Numbered from the stretch's first letter, positions 1 to 8,462 are shown. The stretch is 64,000 bases of DNA from Microbacterium paraoxydans (GCF_019056515.1 NZ_CP064873.1:2170001-2234000), one strand, 5' to 3'. Translations and numbers: made by a program. The notes: generated by a model from the letters alone, not told the origin.

Positions 1-14
1 GTCACTTGCTTTAT

Positions 15-30
15 TCGTACATATCTTCGA
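15..30. promoter_or_regulatory. LexA (SOS) box upstream of imuA-imuB-dnaE2
   Basis: TCGTACATATCTTCGA matches the actinobacterial LexA operator TCGAACATATGTTCGA at 14 of 16 positions (differences at 18 and 25). It ends 10 nt before the ATG at 41, where bound LexA would block transcription. ImuA/ImuB/DnaE2 cassettes are known members of the SOS regulon, so site and context agree. Binding is inferred. Confidence 0.85.
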
Positions 31-40
31 GGATGGACAC

Positions 41-843
41 ATGGGGATCGGGCTCGATGCGATGACCGCGCTCTCTCCGACCAGCGATACCCGCGCCGGA
101 GAGGTCCTGCGACTGCGCCGCGAGATCAGCCGGATGCAGCGGCGGCGCAGCGAGCACACCCTCCTCCCCCTCGATCCCGCCTTCGCCGCGCTGCTGCCGG
201 ACGAGGGACTGCAGACGGGCACCTCGTACACCGTCTCCCCCTCGCCCGCCCTCGTGCTCGCCCTGCTCAGCGCCTCCTCCGGCCGCGGGCACTGGTGCGC
301 GGTGATCGGCATGCCCACCCTGGGGGTCGAGGCCGCCGCCGCCTACGGCATCGATCTGAGCCGCCTGATCCTCGTCCCCGACCCGGGGACCGCTGGCTCG
401 CCGTCGCATCCGCGCTGGCCGAGGTGGTGCCCCTGATCGCCGTGCAGCCCACGACCAGGGCACGCGACGCCGATGTGTCCCGACTCAGCGCCCGTCTGCG
501 CGACCGCGGGTCCACGCTGCTCGTGGCGGAGGAACCGGGTGCGGGGCGCTGGGCGCAGAGCGAGGGGACCATCCGGCTCCACGACCCGGACTGGCATGGG
601 CTCGGCGAGGGGTGGGGGCTGCTCTCGGACTGCACGGTGACGGTAACGGCGCGGACCAGGCACAGCCCTCGCGCCTCGAGCGTGCGCGTCCGACTGCCCG
701 GCGGACACGGAGCCGTGGAGACCGCGGCCGCGGAGCTGACTGCTCTGCCACCGCTCGTTCCCTCTGCGACGGGCAGCGCCGTGGCGACAGACGATGCTGT
801 GGCCGGGTCGTCCGACCTCCTCTTCTGGGCGGAGGCAGGATGA
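41..843 (+). pseudogene. imuA: ImuA-like (RecA-fold) mutasome protein, frameshifted as read
   Basis: First gene of a translesion mutagenesis cassette. ImuA-type proteins are RecA-like accessory factors working with ImuB and DnaE2. The ATG at 41 has a GAGGA Shine-Dalgarno at 29-33 and directly follows the LexA box. The reading frame from 41 gives a plausible N-terminal half ending in DLSRLILVPDPG, then goes off frame and stops at 436. The next frame continues the same protein from GDRWLAVASALAEVVPLIAV to the TGA at 841-843, giving about 267 residues if joined. The switch falls in GGGG at 385-388; one more G would restore a single frame. This could be a real null mutation or a homopolymer read error. 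The stop overlaps the imuB start (ATGA), so the operon structure is intact. I assign ImuA from position and SOS control; sequence similarity to RecA is not obvious by eye. Confidence 0.7.
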
Positions 844-2375
844 ACGCCCCGCTCCGCGTCCTCGTGCTCTGGTTCCCCGATTGGCCGCTGCGAGCGGTGC
901 TGGGCGGAGGCCCGCACCCGCCGACGGCCCTGGTGCAGGCGAACACGGTCGTCGCCTGCACCGCATCGGCCCGCGCACACGGCGTCCGCATCGGCCAGCG
1001 CCGCCGCGTCGCCCAGGGCCTCCTCTCCTCCTTGCAGGTCCTCCCCCACGACGCCGAGAAGGACGAACGCGCCTTCGTCCCCGTGCTGCAGCTCATCGAG
1101 AAGCACGCCCCGGGCGTGACGCTGCTGCGCCCCGGCCTCGCGATCCTGCGCGCCCGCGGCATCGCCCGCTATCACGGCGGGGAGACCGAGGCGGCGACAG
1201 CCCTGTCCGCGGTCCTCGCCGCTGCCGGCTTCCCCGAAGTGCGTGTCGGCGTCGCCGACGGACCCTTCACCGCCGAGATCGCGGCCCGAGGAACGGCGTC
1301 CTGCACGGTCGTGCCCCCGGGCGGCTCCCGGGAGTTCCTGGCCCCCTACCCCGTGCAGGTGCTCCGCGACGAGCAGATCAGCGATCTCCTCCTCCGCCTC
1401 GGCGTGCGCACTCTCGGCGAGTTCACCGCGCTCGCCCCTCTCGACGTCCGCGACCGCTTCGGCGAGCACGGTGCCCGCCTGCAGGCCCTCGCCGCCGGCG
1501 CCGACTCCCGACCTCTGGCTCCCCGGCCGCCCGACCCCGAACTGGCCAGGACCATCGAGTTCGAGTCCCCTCTCGGGGGCACCGACCAGGTGGCCTTCGC
1601 CGTGCGGCAGACCGCCGATGCCGTGATGCTCGCCCTGGCGGACGCGTCGCTCGTGTGCACCGAGGTGCGGATCGACCTGACCGACGACGACGGCGCCGTC
1701 CACTCCCGCACCTGGCTGCACCCGACGAGCTTCGACGCCGCCGACCTCGTGGACCGCGTGCGCTGGCAGCTGGAGGCGCTGGCCGCCCTGACCGCGAGCG
1801 CGCCCGTCGACGAGGCCAGGGCATTCGGGGGCATCGTGGCCGCCCGCCTCCTCCCCGTCGCGGTGGATGATGCGGCCCACCACCAACCGGGGCTCTTCGG
1901 CTCGGGTACCGATGAGCGATTGCATCACGCGGTCTCCCGGGTGCAGACCATGCTGGGGCATCAGGGCGTGGTCACCGCCGCCCTCTCCGGAGGGCGCTGG
2001 CTCGCCGATCGTCAGGTGCTCACGCCGTGGGGCGAGCGCCCGGTCCCGCCTCGTGATCCACGGTCCCCCTGGCCGGGGAGCCTCCCCGACCCTCTCCCCT
2101 CCGAGGTGTTCCGCCCACCGCGCCCCATCGGCGTCGTCGCCGCGGACGGGAGCACGATCGACGTCGACGATCGCGGCGCCCTCACGCATGACCCCGCCCG
2201 CATCGACGGGGCGACCGTGCAGGCCTGGGCCGGCCCGTGGCCCGTGCACGAGCGGCGGTGGAGCACGGGCGGCGGCAAACGAGGCCACCGGCTCCAGATC
2301 GTCGACGACCGCGACCGCGCCTGGCTGGTCTTCCTGGCCGGCGAGCGCTGGTGGGCCGAGGGGAGGTACCGCTGA
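840..2375 (+). CDS. imuB: ImuB, non-catalytic Y-family polymerase-like protein
   Basis: A 511-residue Y-family (DinB/UmuC) fold protein that, in mycobacteria, bridges DnaE2, ImuA and the beta clamp during error-prone lesion bypass. The N-terminus reads LVLWFPDWPLRAV where active Y-family polymerases carry the metal-binding DxDxFF motif. The loss of these acidic residues is the ImuB hallmark. The palm/fingers region continues through GIARYHGGETEAATALSAVL to about residue 170, followed by a little-finger-like region. The ATG at 840 overlaps the imuA stop and has GGAGG about 6 nt upstream. The stop TGA at 2373-2375 shares one base with the dnaE2 ATG, so all three proteins should be co-translated. 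Nothing in this frame is disrupted, unlike its two partners. Confidence 0.93.
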   Translation: MNAPLRVLVLWFPDWPLRAVLGGGPHPPTALVQANTVVACTASARAHGVRIGQRRRVAQGLLSSLQVLPHDAEKDERAFVPVLQLIEKHAPGVTLLRPGLAILRARGIARYHGGETEAATALSAVLAAAGFPEVRVGVADGPFTAEIAARGTASCTVVPPGGSREFLAPYPVQVLRDEQISDLLLRLGVRTLGEFTALAPLDVRDRFGEHGARLQALAAGADSRPLAPRPPDPELARTIEFESPLGGTDQVAFAVRQTADAVMLALADASLVCTEVRIDLTDDDGAVHSRTWLHPTSFDAADLVDRVRWQLEALAALTASAPVDEARAFGGIVAARLLPVAVDDAAHHQPGLFGSGTDERLHHAVSRVQTMLGHQGVVTAALSGGRWLADRQVLTPWGERPVPPRDPRSPWPGSLPDPLPSEVFRPPRPIGVVAADGSTIDVDDRGALTHDPARIDGATVQAWAGPWPVHERRWSTGGGKRGHRLQIVDDRDRAWLVFLAGERWWAEGRYR

Positions 2376-5300
2376 TGGGCTGGCACAATCCGCCGTTGAC
2401 CTGGGATCAGCTCGAGCGCACCCTCAGCGGCGAGTCCACTCCCGAAGCGACCTCCGCACCGCGGGGGCTCCGCCCGGATCCCGGACCGGTGAGTCGTCCG
2501 CGGAAGCTCGTCCCCCCGACCCTCCCGGAGCGCCCGGAGGAGGCGGTGCCCTATGCCGAGCTGCACGCGCACTCGTCCTACTCCTTCCTCGACGGGGCGT
2601 CCTCCCCCGAGGATCTGCTCGCGGAGGCCGAGCGTCTCGGCCTGAGCGCGCTCGCGCTCACCGACCACGACGGGTTCTACGGCGCCGCGCGCTTCGCCGA
2701 GCTGGCGGAGCTCATGGAGCTGCGGCTGCAGACCGTCTACGGCGCCGAGCTCTCCCTCGACCTCCCCTCCGCTCCGCAGGGGGCCGCCGACCCGCCGGGC
2801 ACGCATCTGCTCGTGCTCGCCCGGGGCCTCGAGGGGTACCACCGCCTGTCGGGGGCGATCACTGCGGCCCAGCTCCGCGGCGGAGAGAAGGGACGCCCGG
2901 TCTACGATCTCGACGAGCTCGCGGCGACCGCCGACGGGCACTGGACGATCCTCACCGGCTGCCGCAAGGGGGCGGTACGACAGGGGCTGGAGGCCGGGGA
3001 CGCCGCCGCGCCGCTGCGCCACCTCGTCGACCTCTTCGGACGCGACAACATCGCCGTCGAGCTCTTCGACCACGGCGATCCGCTGGACACCCGGCGCAAC
3101 GACGACCTGGCCGACCTCGCCCGCCGGATGCGGCTGCCCGTCGTGGCGACCAACAACGTGCACTACGCCCGCCCGGATCAGGCCCCTCTCGCCGAGGCGG
3201 TGGCCGCGGTCCGCGCGGTCCGGAGCATGGACGAGCTCGACGGCTGGCTCCCGGCCCATGGCGGCGCGCACCTGCGCAGCGGCGCGGAGATGACGGCGCG
3301 CTTCCGGCGGTACCCCGGTGCGATCTCGCACGGCCTGGAGCTGGCTGCGGCCTCGGCCTTCCCACTTCGGATGGCGCGCCCGGCCCTCCCCCGCCAGGAC
3401 GTGCCGACGGGACACACCCCGATGAGTTGGCTGCGGCACCTGGTCTGGGAGGCGGTTCCGTCGAAGTATCCGCGGCTGGACGAGGACGGCCGTCGGCGCA
3501 TCGCCCGCGAGCTCGACGTGATCGAGGAGAAGGACTTCCCCGGATACTTCCTCATCGTGCACGGCATCGTGGCGGAAGCCCGGCGACGCGGCATCCTCTG
3601 CCAGGGCCGGGGTTCCGCGGCGGCGAGCGCGGTCTGCTACCTGCTGGGCATCACCGCGGTCGATCCGATCCTCTACCGTCTCCCCTTCGAGCGCTTCCTC
3701 GCCACCACCCGCACGGAGGAGCCGGACATCGACGTGGACTTCGACTCACGGCGCCGGGAGGAGATCATCCAGTGGGTCTATCGGGAGTACGGCAGGGAGC
3801 GGGCGGCCCAGGTGGCGAACGTCATCCAGTACCGTCCGAAGAACGCGGTCCGCGACATGGCCAGAGCCCTGGGGCACTCCCCGGGGCAGCAGGACTCCTG
3901 GTCGCGGCAGGTGGACGGCTGGGGATCGGGACTCGAACCCGTCGAGGGCCACGACATCCCCGAGACCGTGCTCGACTACGCAGCCGAGCTGCTGAAGGCT
4001 CCGCGGCACCTGGGGATCCACTCGGGCGGCATGGTCCTCACGGCCCGGCCGGTCGGCGAGGTGGTGCCGGTCGAGCACGCCCGCATGGAGGACCGCACCG
4101 TCATCCAGTGGGACAAGGACGACGCCGCCTTCATGGGGCTGGTGAAGTTCGACCTCCTCGGCCTGGGCATGCTCGCGGCGCTGCAGCACTGCTTCGACCT
4201 GGTCCGGGAGGCGACGGGCGAGGAGTGGACGCTGGAGACCCTGCCGAAGGAGGAGGCCGGCGTCTATGACATGCTCTGTCGGGCCGATTCGATCGGCGTC
4301 TTCCAGGTGGAGTCCCGCGCGCAGATCGGGCTGCTCCCGCGGCTGCAGCCGCGGCGCTTCTACGACCTCGCCATCCAGATCGCCCTCATCCGCCCCGGGC
4401 CCATCCAGGGCGGCGCCGTGCACCCGTTCGTCCGTCGGAAGATGGCGAAGGACAAGGTGGACGAGGCCAACCGGGAACGGGAGGCCAGGGGCGAGCCCCC
4501 GGAGGAGTTCCCCATCCCCTACCCGCACAGCGACCTCGAGGACATCCTCGAGCGGACACTCGGCATCCCCATCTTCCAGGAGCAGCTCATCCAGATGGCC
4601 ACGGCCGTCGGGGACTGCACGGCCGACGAGGCCGACCTGCTGCGCCGGGCGATGGGGTCGAAGCGGGGTCTGGAGAAGATCGAGAAGGTCAGGGACAAGC
4701 TGTACGCCGGGATGGCCCGCCGCGGGCTCGTCGACGAGGCCGCCGACCGGATCTACGCGCAGATCCAGGCGTTCTCGAACTTCGGCTTCGCGGAGTCCCA
4801 TTCGCTGTCCTTCGCCCTGCTCGTCTACGCGAGCTCATGGTTGAAGCTGCACTATCCGGCCGCGTTCCTCGCGGGCCTGCTGCGGTCGCAGCCGATGGGC
4901 TTCTACTCCCCCGCGACCCTCACGGCGGATGCCCGTCGGCACGGCGTGGAGGTCCGGCGCCCGGATCTCCACCTCTCCGGCGCCACCGAGACCCTCGAAC
5001 CCCTCACGCCCGACGCCGCAGGGACGACCGGGAGGGACGACTGCCTGGCCGACCCGCAGCCGCCCGTGCATCGGTTCGACCGGAGCGCACCGGACGAGTC
5101 CGCGGCGCACCGGCGGGACGGACGGTACGCGGTGCGCCTGGGGCTCAGCGGCATCCGCGGGATCGGAGTGCCGATGGCAGAGCGCATCGTCGCCGAGCGG
5201 GAAGCGCACGGCCCTTACCGCGATCTGCACGACCTCGTGCGCCGGACCGACGCCACGGCCGCGCAGTTGGAGGCCCTCGCCACCGCCGGAGCCTTCGCGT

Positions 5301-5944
5301 GCCTCGGGTTGGAGCGCCGGGAGGCCATCTGGCTCGCCGGGGCCGCTGCGGAAGACCGCGCCCGATTCCTCCCGGGGACCACGGTGGCGGTGCAGCCGCC
5401 GCTGTTCGCCGACCAGACCAGCTACGAGCGCCTCTCGGCCGATCTCTGGGCCACGGGCATCTCGACCGACGACCACCCGATGACGCACTTCCGCGACGAC
5501 CTCCGGGCTCGCGGCGTCCTGACGGCCGCAGACCTGCAGCGCCACGAGACCGGACGACGCGTCGAGGTGGCCGGTCTCGTCACCCATCGACAGCGCCCCG
5601 CCACGGCCGCCGGCGTCACCTTCGTCAACCTCGAGGACGAGAGCGGGTTGGTGAACGTGATCTGCTCGACGGGGGTCTGGGGCCGGTTCGGTCGCATCGC
5701 CCGGGAGTCCCCGGCGCTCATCATCCGCGGCATCCTCGAGCGCTCCCCGGAGGGGGTCGTCAATGTGCTCGCCGACGCCTTCGAAGACCTCCGCACGGGG
5801 GGTCATGCACCGCTCGCGGGACTTCCGATGACCCCGGTGCGGGAGGGGCCCCGGCCTCCGGCGGTCACCAGAAGCGTTCGGGCTCCTCCGGCGGGGGACG
5901 GTCCGATCCACCCCAGCGATCCGCCTCGGCCTTGGCCGCGTTGA
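2375..5944 (+). CDS. dnaE2: DnaE2 error-prone DNA polymerase III alpha subunit (3' end frameshifted as read)
   Basis: The catalytic polymerase of SOS mutagenesis, of about 1150-1190 residues. A PHP domain begins near residue 60 (HAHSS at 64-68; LTDHDGFYGAARF follows). The polymerase active-site acidic motif DIDVDFD lies at about 451-457, and a C-terminal OB fold starts near 1065 (GVTFVNLEDESGLVNVI). The start at 2375 is fixed by a TGATG overlap with imuB. As read the frame runs to 5944 with a Pro/Arg-rich tail that looks non-coding. In the third frame the expected family ending VMHRSRDFR and a TGA are present at about 5801-5831. G(6) at 5797-5802 therefore appears one base too long. The native end is probably 5831, which also removes an 80-bp overlap with the convergent gene at 5865-6245. 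Confidence 0.93.
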   Translation: MGWHNPPLTWDQLERTLSGESTPEATSAPRGLRPDPGPVSRPRKLVPPTLPERPEEAVPYAELHAHSSYSFLDGASSPEDLLAEAERLGLSALALTDHDGFYGAARFAELAELMELRLQTVYGAELSLDLPSAPQGAADPPGTHLLVLARGLEGYHRLSGAITAAQLRGGEKGRPVYDLDELAATADGHWTILTGCRKGAVRQGLEAGDAAAPLRHLVDLFGRDNIAVELFDHGDPLDTRRNDDLADLARRMRLPVVATNNVHYARPDQAPLAEAVAAVRAVRSMDELDGWLPAHGGAHLRSGAEMTARFRRYPGAISHGLELAAASAFPLRMARPALPRQDVPTGHTPMSWLRHLVWEAVPSKYPRLDEDGRRRIARELDVIEEKDFPGYFLIVHGIVAEARRRGILCQGRGSAAASAVCYLLGITAVDPILYRLPFERFLATTRTEEPDIDVDFDSRRREEIIQWVYREYGRERAAQVANVIQYRPKNAVRDMARALGHSPGQQDSWSRQVDGWGSGLEPVEGHDIPETVLDYAAELLKAPRHLGIHSGGMVLTARPVGEVVPVEHARMEDRTVIQWDKDDAAFMGLVKFDLLGLGMLAALQHCFDLVREATGEEWTLETLPKEEAGVYDMLCRADSIGVFQVESRAQIGLLPRLQPRRFYDLAIQIALIRPGPIQGGAVHPFVRRKMAKDKVDEANREREARGEPPEEFPIPYPHSDLEDILERTLGIPIFQEQLIQMATAVGDCTADEADLLRRAMGSKRGLEKIEKVRDKLYAGMARRGLVDEAADRIYAQIQAFSNFGFAESHSLSFALLVYASSWLKLHYPAAFLAGLLRSQPMGFYSPATLTADARRHGVEVRRPDLHLSGATETLEPLTPDAAGTTGRDDCLADPQPPVHRFDRSAPDESAAHRRDGRYAVRLGLSGIRGIGVPMAERIVAEREAHGPYRDLHDLVRRTDATAAQLEALATAGAFACLGLERREAIWLAGAAAEDRARFLPGTTVAVQPPLFADQTSYERLSADLWATGISTDDHPMTHFRDDLRARGVLTAADLQRHETGRRVEVAGLVTHRQRPATAAGVTFVNLEDESGLVNVICSTGVWGRFGRIARESPALIIRGILERSPEGVVNVLADAFEDLRTGGHAPLAGLPMTPVREGPRPPAVTRSVRAPPAGDGPIHPSDPPRPWPR

Positions 5945-6245
5945 CCGCCGCATCCGCGCCGCGCAGAGCGATGCCCGCGCCGCTGGCCGACGGCCCGATG
6001 GGGTCGATGAGCAGCGACGTCCGCGGAGCGACGCCCACCGCCACCGTGCAGTCGAGGACACGGCCAATCCAGTGCGTCACCTCAGCTCGGGGCTCCTCGG
6101 CGCGGCGGTAGCGGATACCGGTGTCCAGGTCGAGCAGCGAGAGGACGACGGGCTCCTGCGTCTGGGGGTCGACGAGTTCGGAGACCTCGACCCGGTGCCC
6201 GACCGGGAGTGCGACCTGACCGGCGAAGACGAGCATCCTGTCCAT
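5865..6245 (-). CDS. Hypothetical 126-residue protein
   Basis: I do not recognise the family. The protein starts MDRMLVFAGQVALPVGHRVEVSELVDP, contains a beta-rich middle with LLDLDTGIRYRR, and ends in a Pro/Glu-rich tail with Trp. There is no signal peptide or membrane segment. It converges on dnaE2; the two overlap only if dnaE2 is read through its G-tract frameshift. The start codon is preceded by TAGGGT (6252-6257) with exactly 6 nt before the ATG, the usual actinobacterial leaderless arrangement, and there is no good Shine-Dalgarno. A second inverted repeat sits at 6256-6271. Soluble and conserved-looking, but without assigned function. Confidence 0.75.
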   Translation of the reverse strand: MDRMLVFAGQVALPVGHRVEVSELVDPQTQEPVVLSLLDLDTGIRYRRAEEPRAEVTHWIGRVLDCTVAVGVAPRTSLLIDPIGPSASGAGIALRGADAAVNAAKAEADRWGGSDRPPPEEPERFW

Positions 6246-6251
6246 GTCCCC

Positions 6252-6271
6252 ACCCTACGGAACGGTCCGTA
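6252..6271 (-). promoter_or_regulatory. Leaderless -10 box overlapping a TACGGA/TCCGTA inverted repeat
   Basis: On the minus strand TAGGGT lies 6 nt before the ATG at 6245. The same bases run into a perfect 6-bp inverted repeat, TACGGA (6256-6261) and TCCGTA (6266-6271), with a 4-nt centre. Its position over the presumed promoter suggests a repressor site. No regulator can be named. Confidence 0.4.
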
Positions 6272-6312
6272 TCGGCGACAGGGCCGGGAGCCGAGCAGAA
6301 TTTTCGAAGAAA

Positions 6313-6498
6313 CTTTTGTCCCCCAAATGGCGGACAAGAGGATTAAGGGATATTCTGCTCTTCGTAGCGGGGGCTACCGGCTGAATCTCTGGGGGATCGG
6401 CCGTAGAGACAGCGAGACTTCGCCGCCTCCCCAACCGTCCGGGTAGGACGGTGAGCCCTCTCGGCAGCACCGGGTTGGGGCGGTCCCGTCGAGAGGGC
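6313..6498. other. Hairpin-rich gene-free segment, candidate structured RNA
   Basis: The gap 6246-6633 holds no convincing gene but has three strong stems in 186 nt: 6313-6321 with 6332-6340 (9 pairs, one G-U), ACCGTCC 6434-6440 with GGACGGT 6446-6452 (7 perfect pairs, 5-nt loop), and GCCCTCTCG 6455-6463 with CGAGAGGGC 6490-6498 (9 perfect pairs) enclosing ACCG/CGGT. A smaller stem TCTCT/AGAGA lies between them. No U-run follows on either strand and no riboswitch consensus was recognised. It could be a small RNA, a leader of the minus-strand gene, or nested protein-binding sites. Confidence 0.4.
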
Positions 6499-6633
6499 AT
6501 ACCCCGCGGCTAGCCATCGTCCCGCTGAGCGTCAACCCCGGCGAGGGAGCGCACCGCTCGGGCTACGGTCGTTCGTCATGACGCCTCTCCCCTGTCTCGA
6601 ACGCCGCCCCGGCGCACCTGCTGCCGGAGGCCG

Positions 6634-6849
6634 TCAGTCGTCGGCGGGCTCGTCGAGGCCGTCCTCATCCAGCGGCACTTCGATGCGCTGCTCCGCGGCG
6701 TCCGCCGGGTCCGCCTCGATGGGGTGCAGCTCCGGCGCCGCGGGGGTCGGCGCTTCCGGATCCTCGGGAACCTCCTCGGCAAGCCGCTCCTGCTCCTGCA
6801 GGTCGGCCTCGGGCTTCACATCGTCGATCGGATGGTCATTGAGCGACAT
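6634..6849 (-). CDS. Small acidic protein, 71 residues
   Basis: Starts MSLNDHPIDDVKPEADLQEQERL and is dominated by Asp, Glu, Pro and Ala, with no hydrophobic core, so probably disordered. The ATG at 6849 is preceded on the minus strand by an AAGGAGGA Shine-Dalgarno at the right spacing; a longer frame upstream is not needed. It lies divergent to the DUF72 gene with 84 nt between the starts. It resembles in composition the 105-residue acidic protein at 11072-11389, but I see no alignable motif. Function unknown. Confidence 0.7.
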   Translation of the reverse strand: MSLNDHPIDDVKPEADLQEQERLAEEVPEDPEAPTPAAPELHPIEADPADAAEQRIEVPLDEDGLDEPADD

Positions 6850-6933
6850 GGCTCGTCCTCCTTCGGTGTGGATGCCTCCAGCCTGCCGAGGCCGCACGAC
6901 AGCGGCAAGGGGCTTGACCCGACGGAGCCGGCC

Positions 6934-7797
6934 ATGAAGAGGAAGAGCACGCAGGGCCGGGTACGCATCGGCGTCTCCGGGTGGCGGTACGCCCGGTGGC
7001 GCGGCGACTTCTACCCGCGCGGCCTCCCGCAGCGTCGAGAGCTGGAGCACATCGGATCGCAGTTCCCCACCGTCGAGCTCAACGGCTCGTTCTACTCCCT
7101 GCAGCGGCCCGAGAGCTACCGCCGGTGGGGCGCGAGCGTTCCCGACGACTTCGTGTTCGCGGTCAAGGGCTCACGCTACGTCAGCCACATGCTGCGACTG
7201 CGGAACGTCGAGCAGGCACTGGCGAACTTCTTCGCGTCGGGCGTCCTCGCCCTCGGTCCCCGCCTCGGCCCGATCCTGTGGCAGCTCCCCGAGCGCCAGC
7301 GCTTCGACCCGGAGCTCCTGGAGTCCTTCTTCGACGCGCTTCCCCGGACGACGGCCGACGCTCTCGCGCTCGCCCGGCGGCATGACGAGCGGCTGCAGGA
7401 CCGGGCGTGGCTGGAGATCGATGCCGACCGCCCGCTCCGCTATGCCCTCGAACCGCGTTCCGCTTCCTTCGCCGACCCCTCGAGCCTGAGGCTCCTGCAG
7501 CATCACGGGGCTTCCCTCGTCATCGCAGACACCGCAGGCAAATGGCCGCGATTCGATGCCCTCACCGCGGACTTCGTCTACATCCGTCTCCACGGCGCGC
7601 AGATGCTCTATCACAGCGCCTACACCGAGACCGAGCTGCGGGAGTGGGCGGCGCTCATCCGCGGGTGGGCCGACGGGACCGGCGCCGACGACGGGAGGCC
7701 ACGCGACGTCTTCGTGTACTTCGACAACGACGCCCGCGGGCACGCGCCTCACGACGCGCTGGCGTTGAGCGCGCTCGTGGCGGACGCGCCTTCCTGA
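6934..7797 (+). CDS. DUF72 (YecE-like) family protein
   Basis: A 287-residue TIM-barrel-like protein of the DUF72/YecE family; no enzymatic activity is firmly known for the family. Family signatures are visible in order: IGVSGWRYARWRGDFYP near residue 10-26, FPTVELNGSFYSLQRPESYRRW, FVFAVKGSRYVSHMLRL, LGPILWQLPERQRFD, and near the C-terminus FVYIRLHGAQMLYHSAYTE and DVFVYFDNDARGHAPHDAL. Length is normal. The ATG at 6934 has GGAG at 6924-6927; the open frame extends further upstream but lacks a ribosome site and overlaps the divergent gene. It ends 17 nt from the convergent reductase gene. Confidence 0.92.
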   Translation: MKRKSTQGRVRIGVSGWRYARWRGDFYPRGLPQRRELEHIGSQFPTVELNGSFYSLQRPESYRRWGASVPDDFVFAVKGSRYVSHMLRLRNVEQALANFFASGVLALGPRLGPILWQLPERQRFDPELLESFFDALPRTTADALALARRHDERLQDRAWLEIDADRPLRYALEPRSASFADPSSLRLLQHHGASLVIADTAGKWPRFDALTADFVYIRLHGAQMLYHSAYTETELREWAALIRGWADGTGADDGRPRDVFVYFDNDARGHAPHDALALSALVADAPS

Positions 7798-7814
7798 CGC
7801 GGCGAGCGCGGCGG

Positions 7815-8396
7815 CTACCGGTCGCCGACGTGACCCGGAGCGGTGAGCGACAGCACCCGCTCGACGAACGCCGCGTACTCCTCCATGTAGTGCGCGAGGA
7901 ACTTCTCGGTGTCGGCGTCGTGCACCTGACCGTCGGCGCCGAAGACCTCGGGCCGGAACGTGATGTACGCCTCCGGGGCGTTCAGCTGCGGCGCGTTGAG
8001 GAAGCTCAGCACGCTCCGCATCGACGACTGCATGACCGCGGTGCCGATGGCTCCCGTCGAGGCGCCGATGATGCCGGTGGGTTTGCGTGCGAACGAGTTG
8101 TGACCCCAGGGTCGCGAGCCCCAGTCGATGGCGTTCTTCAACGCCCCGGGGATCGAGCGGTTGTACTCCGGCGAGACGAGCAGCAGACCGTCCGCCCCCT
8201 CGATCGCGCTCTTGAACGCGGTGACCGCAGCGACGGGTTCGAGCTCGTCGTCGCGGTTGTAGAGGGGGAGGTCACGGATCGGGATCTCCACGAGTTCGAG
8301 GTCCGGCGGGGCGAGCCGTACGAGCGCCGTGGCCAGGACGCGATTGATCGAGTCCGATGCGAGGCTGCCGATGAGGTAGCCGATCCGATGGGTCAT
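7815..8396 (-). CDS. NADPH-dependent FMN reductase
   Basis: A 193-residue flavodoxin-like quinone/chromate-type reductase (ChrR/YieF/Azr group) that would bind FMN and reduce quinones, azo compounds or metals with NAD(P)H. The N-terminal phosphate loop region reads IGYLIGSLASDSINR. The family motif LLLVSPEYNRSIPGALKNAIDW is split across residues 72-93, followed by KPTGIIGASTGAIGT. Length is typical. The gene is divergent from the HelR-like gene, and the RAE-like element at 8444-8462 lies in their 128-bp shared upstream region, so it may respond to the same signal. The link to rifamycin is inference only. Confidence 0.9.
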   Translation of the reverse strand: MTHRIGYLIGSLASDSINRVLATALVRLAPPDLELVEIPIRDLPLYNRDDELEPVAAVTAFKSAIEGADGLLLVSPEYNRSIPGALKNAIDWGSRPWGHNSFARKPTGIIGASTGAIGTAVMQSSMRSVLSFLNAPQLNAPEAYITFRPEVFGADGQVHDADTEKFLAHYMEEYAAFVERVLSLTAPGHVGDR

Positions 8397-8443
8397 GGTG
8401 AGGTCCCCTCGTCTCCGTGCATCTCCAGGATATCGCCGGGGTG

Positions 8444-8462
8444 GGGGCTTGCCACAAGGCCC
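8444..8462 (+). promoter_or_regulatory. RAE-like (rifamycin-associated element) inverted repeat
   Basis: GGGGCTTGCCACAAGGCCC. From memory, the 19-bp rifamycin-associated element is GGGGCTTGCGGCAAGGCCC, so only the two central bases differ. Such elements precede rifamycin-inducible resistance genes, including helR, in actinomycetes. A -10-like CAGAAT (8474-8479) lies 11 nt downstream on the plus strand. The element lies between the divergent flavin reductase and HelR-like genes, 62 nt from the GTG start of the latter. Confidence 0.75.

Noticed and set aside
267..2288. Long open frame on the minus strand opposite imuA/imuB
   Set aside because: Composition is Arg/Gly/Ala-rich without domain features; it mirrors codon-position GC bias of the real genes on the plus strand.
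6255..6500. 81-residue minus-strand frame in the hairpin region
   Set aside because: No ribosome site or leaderless box at its start, Pro/Arg-rich and disrupted by strong stems; it is better explained as non-coding.
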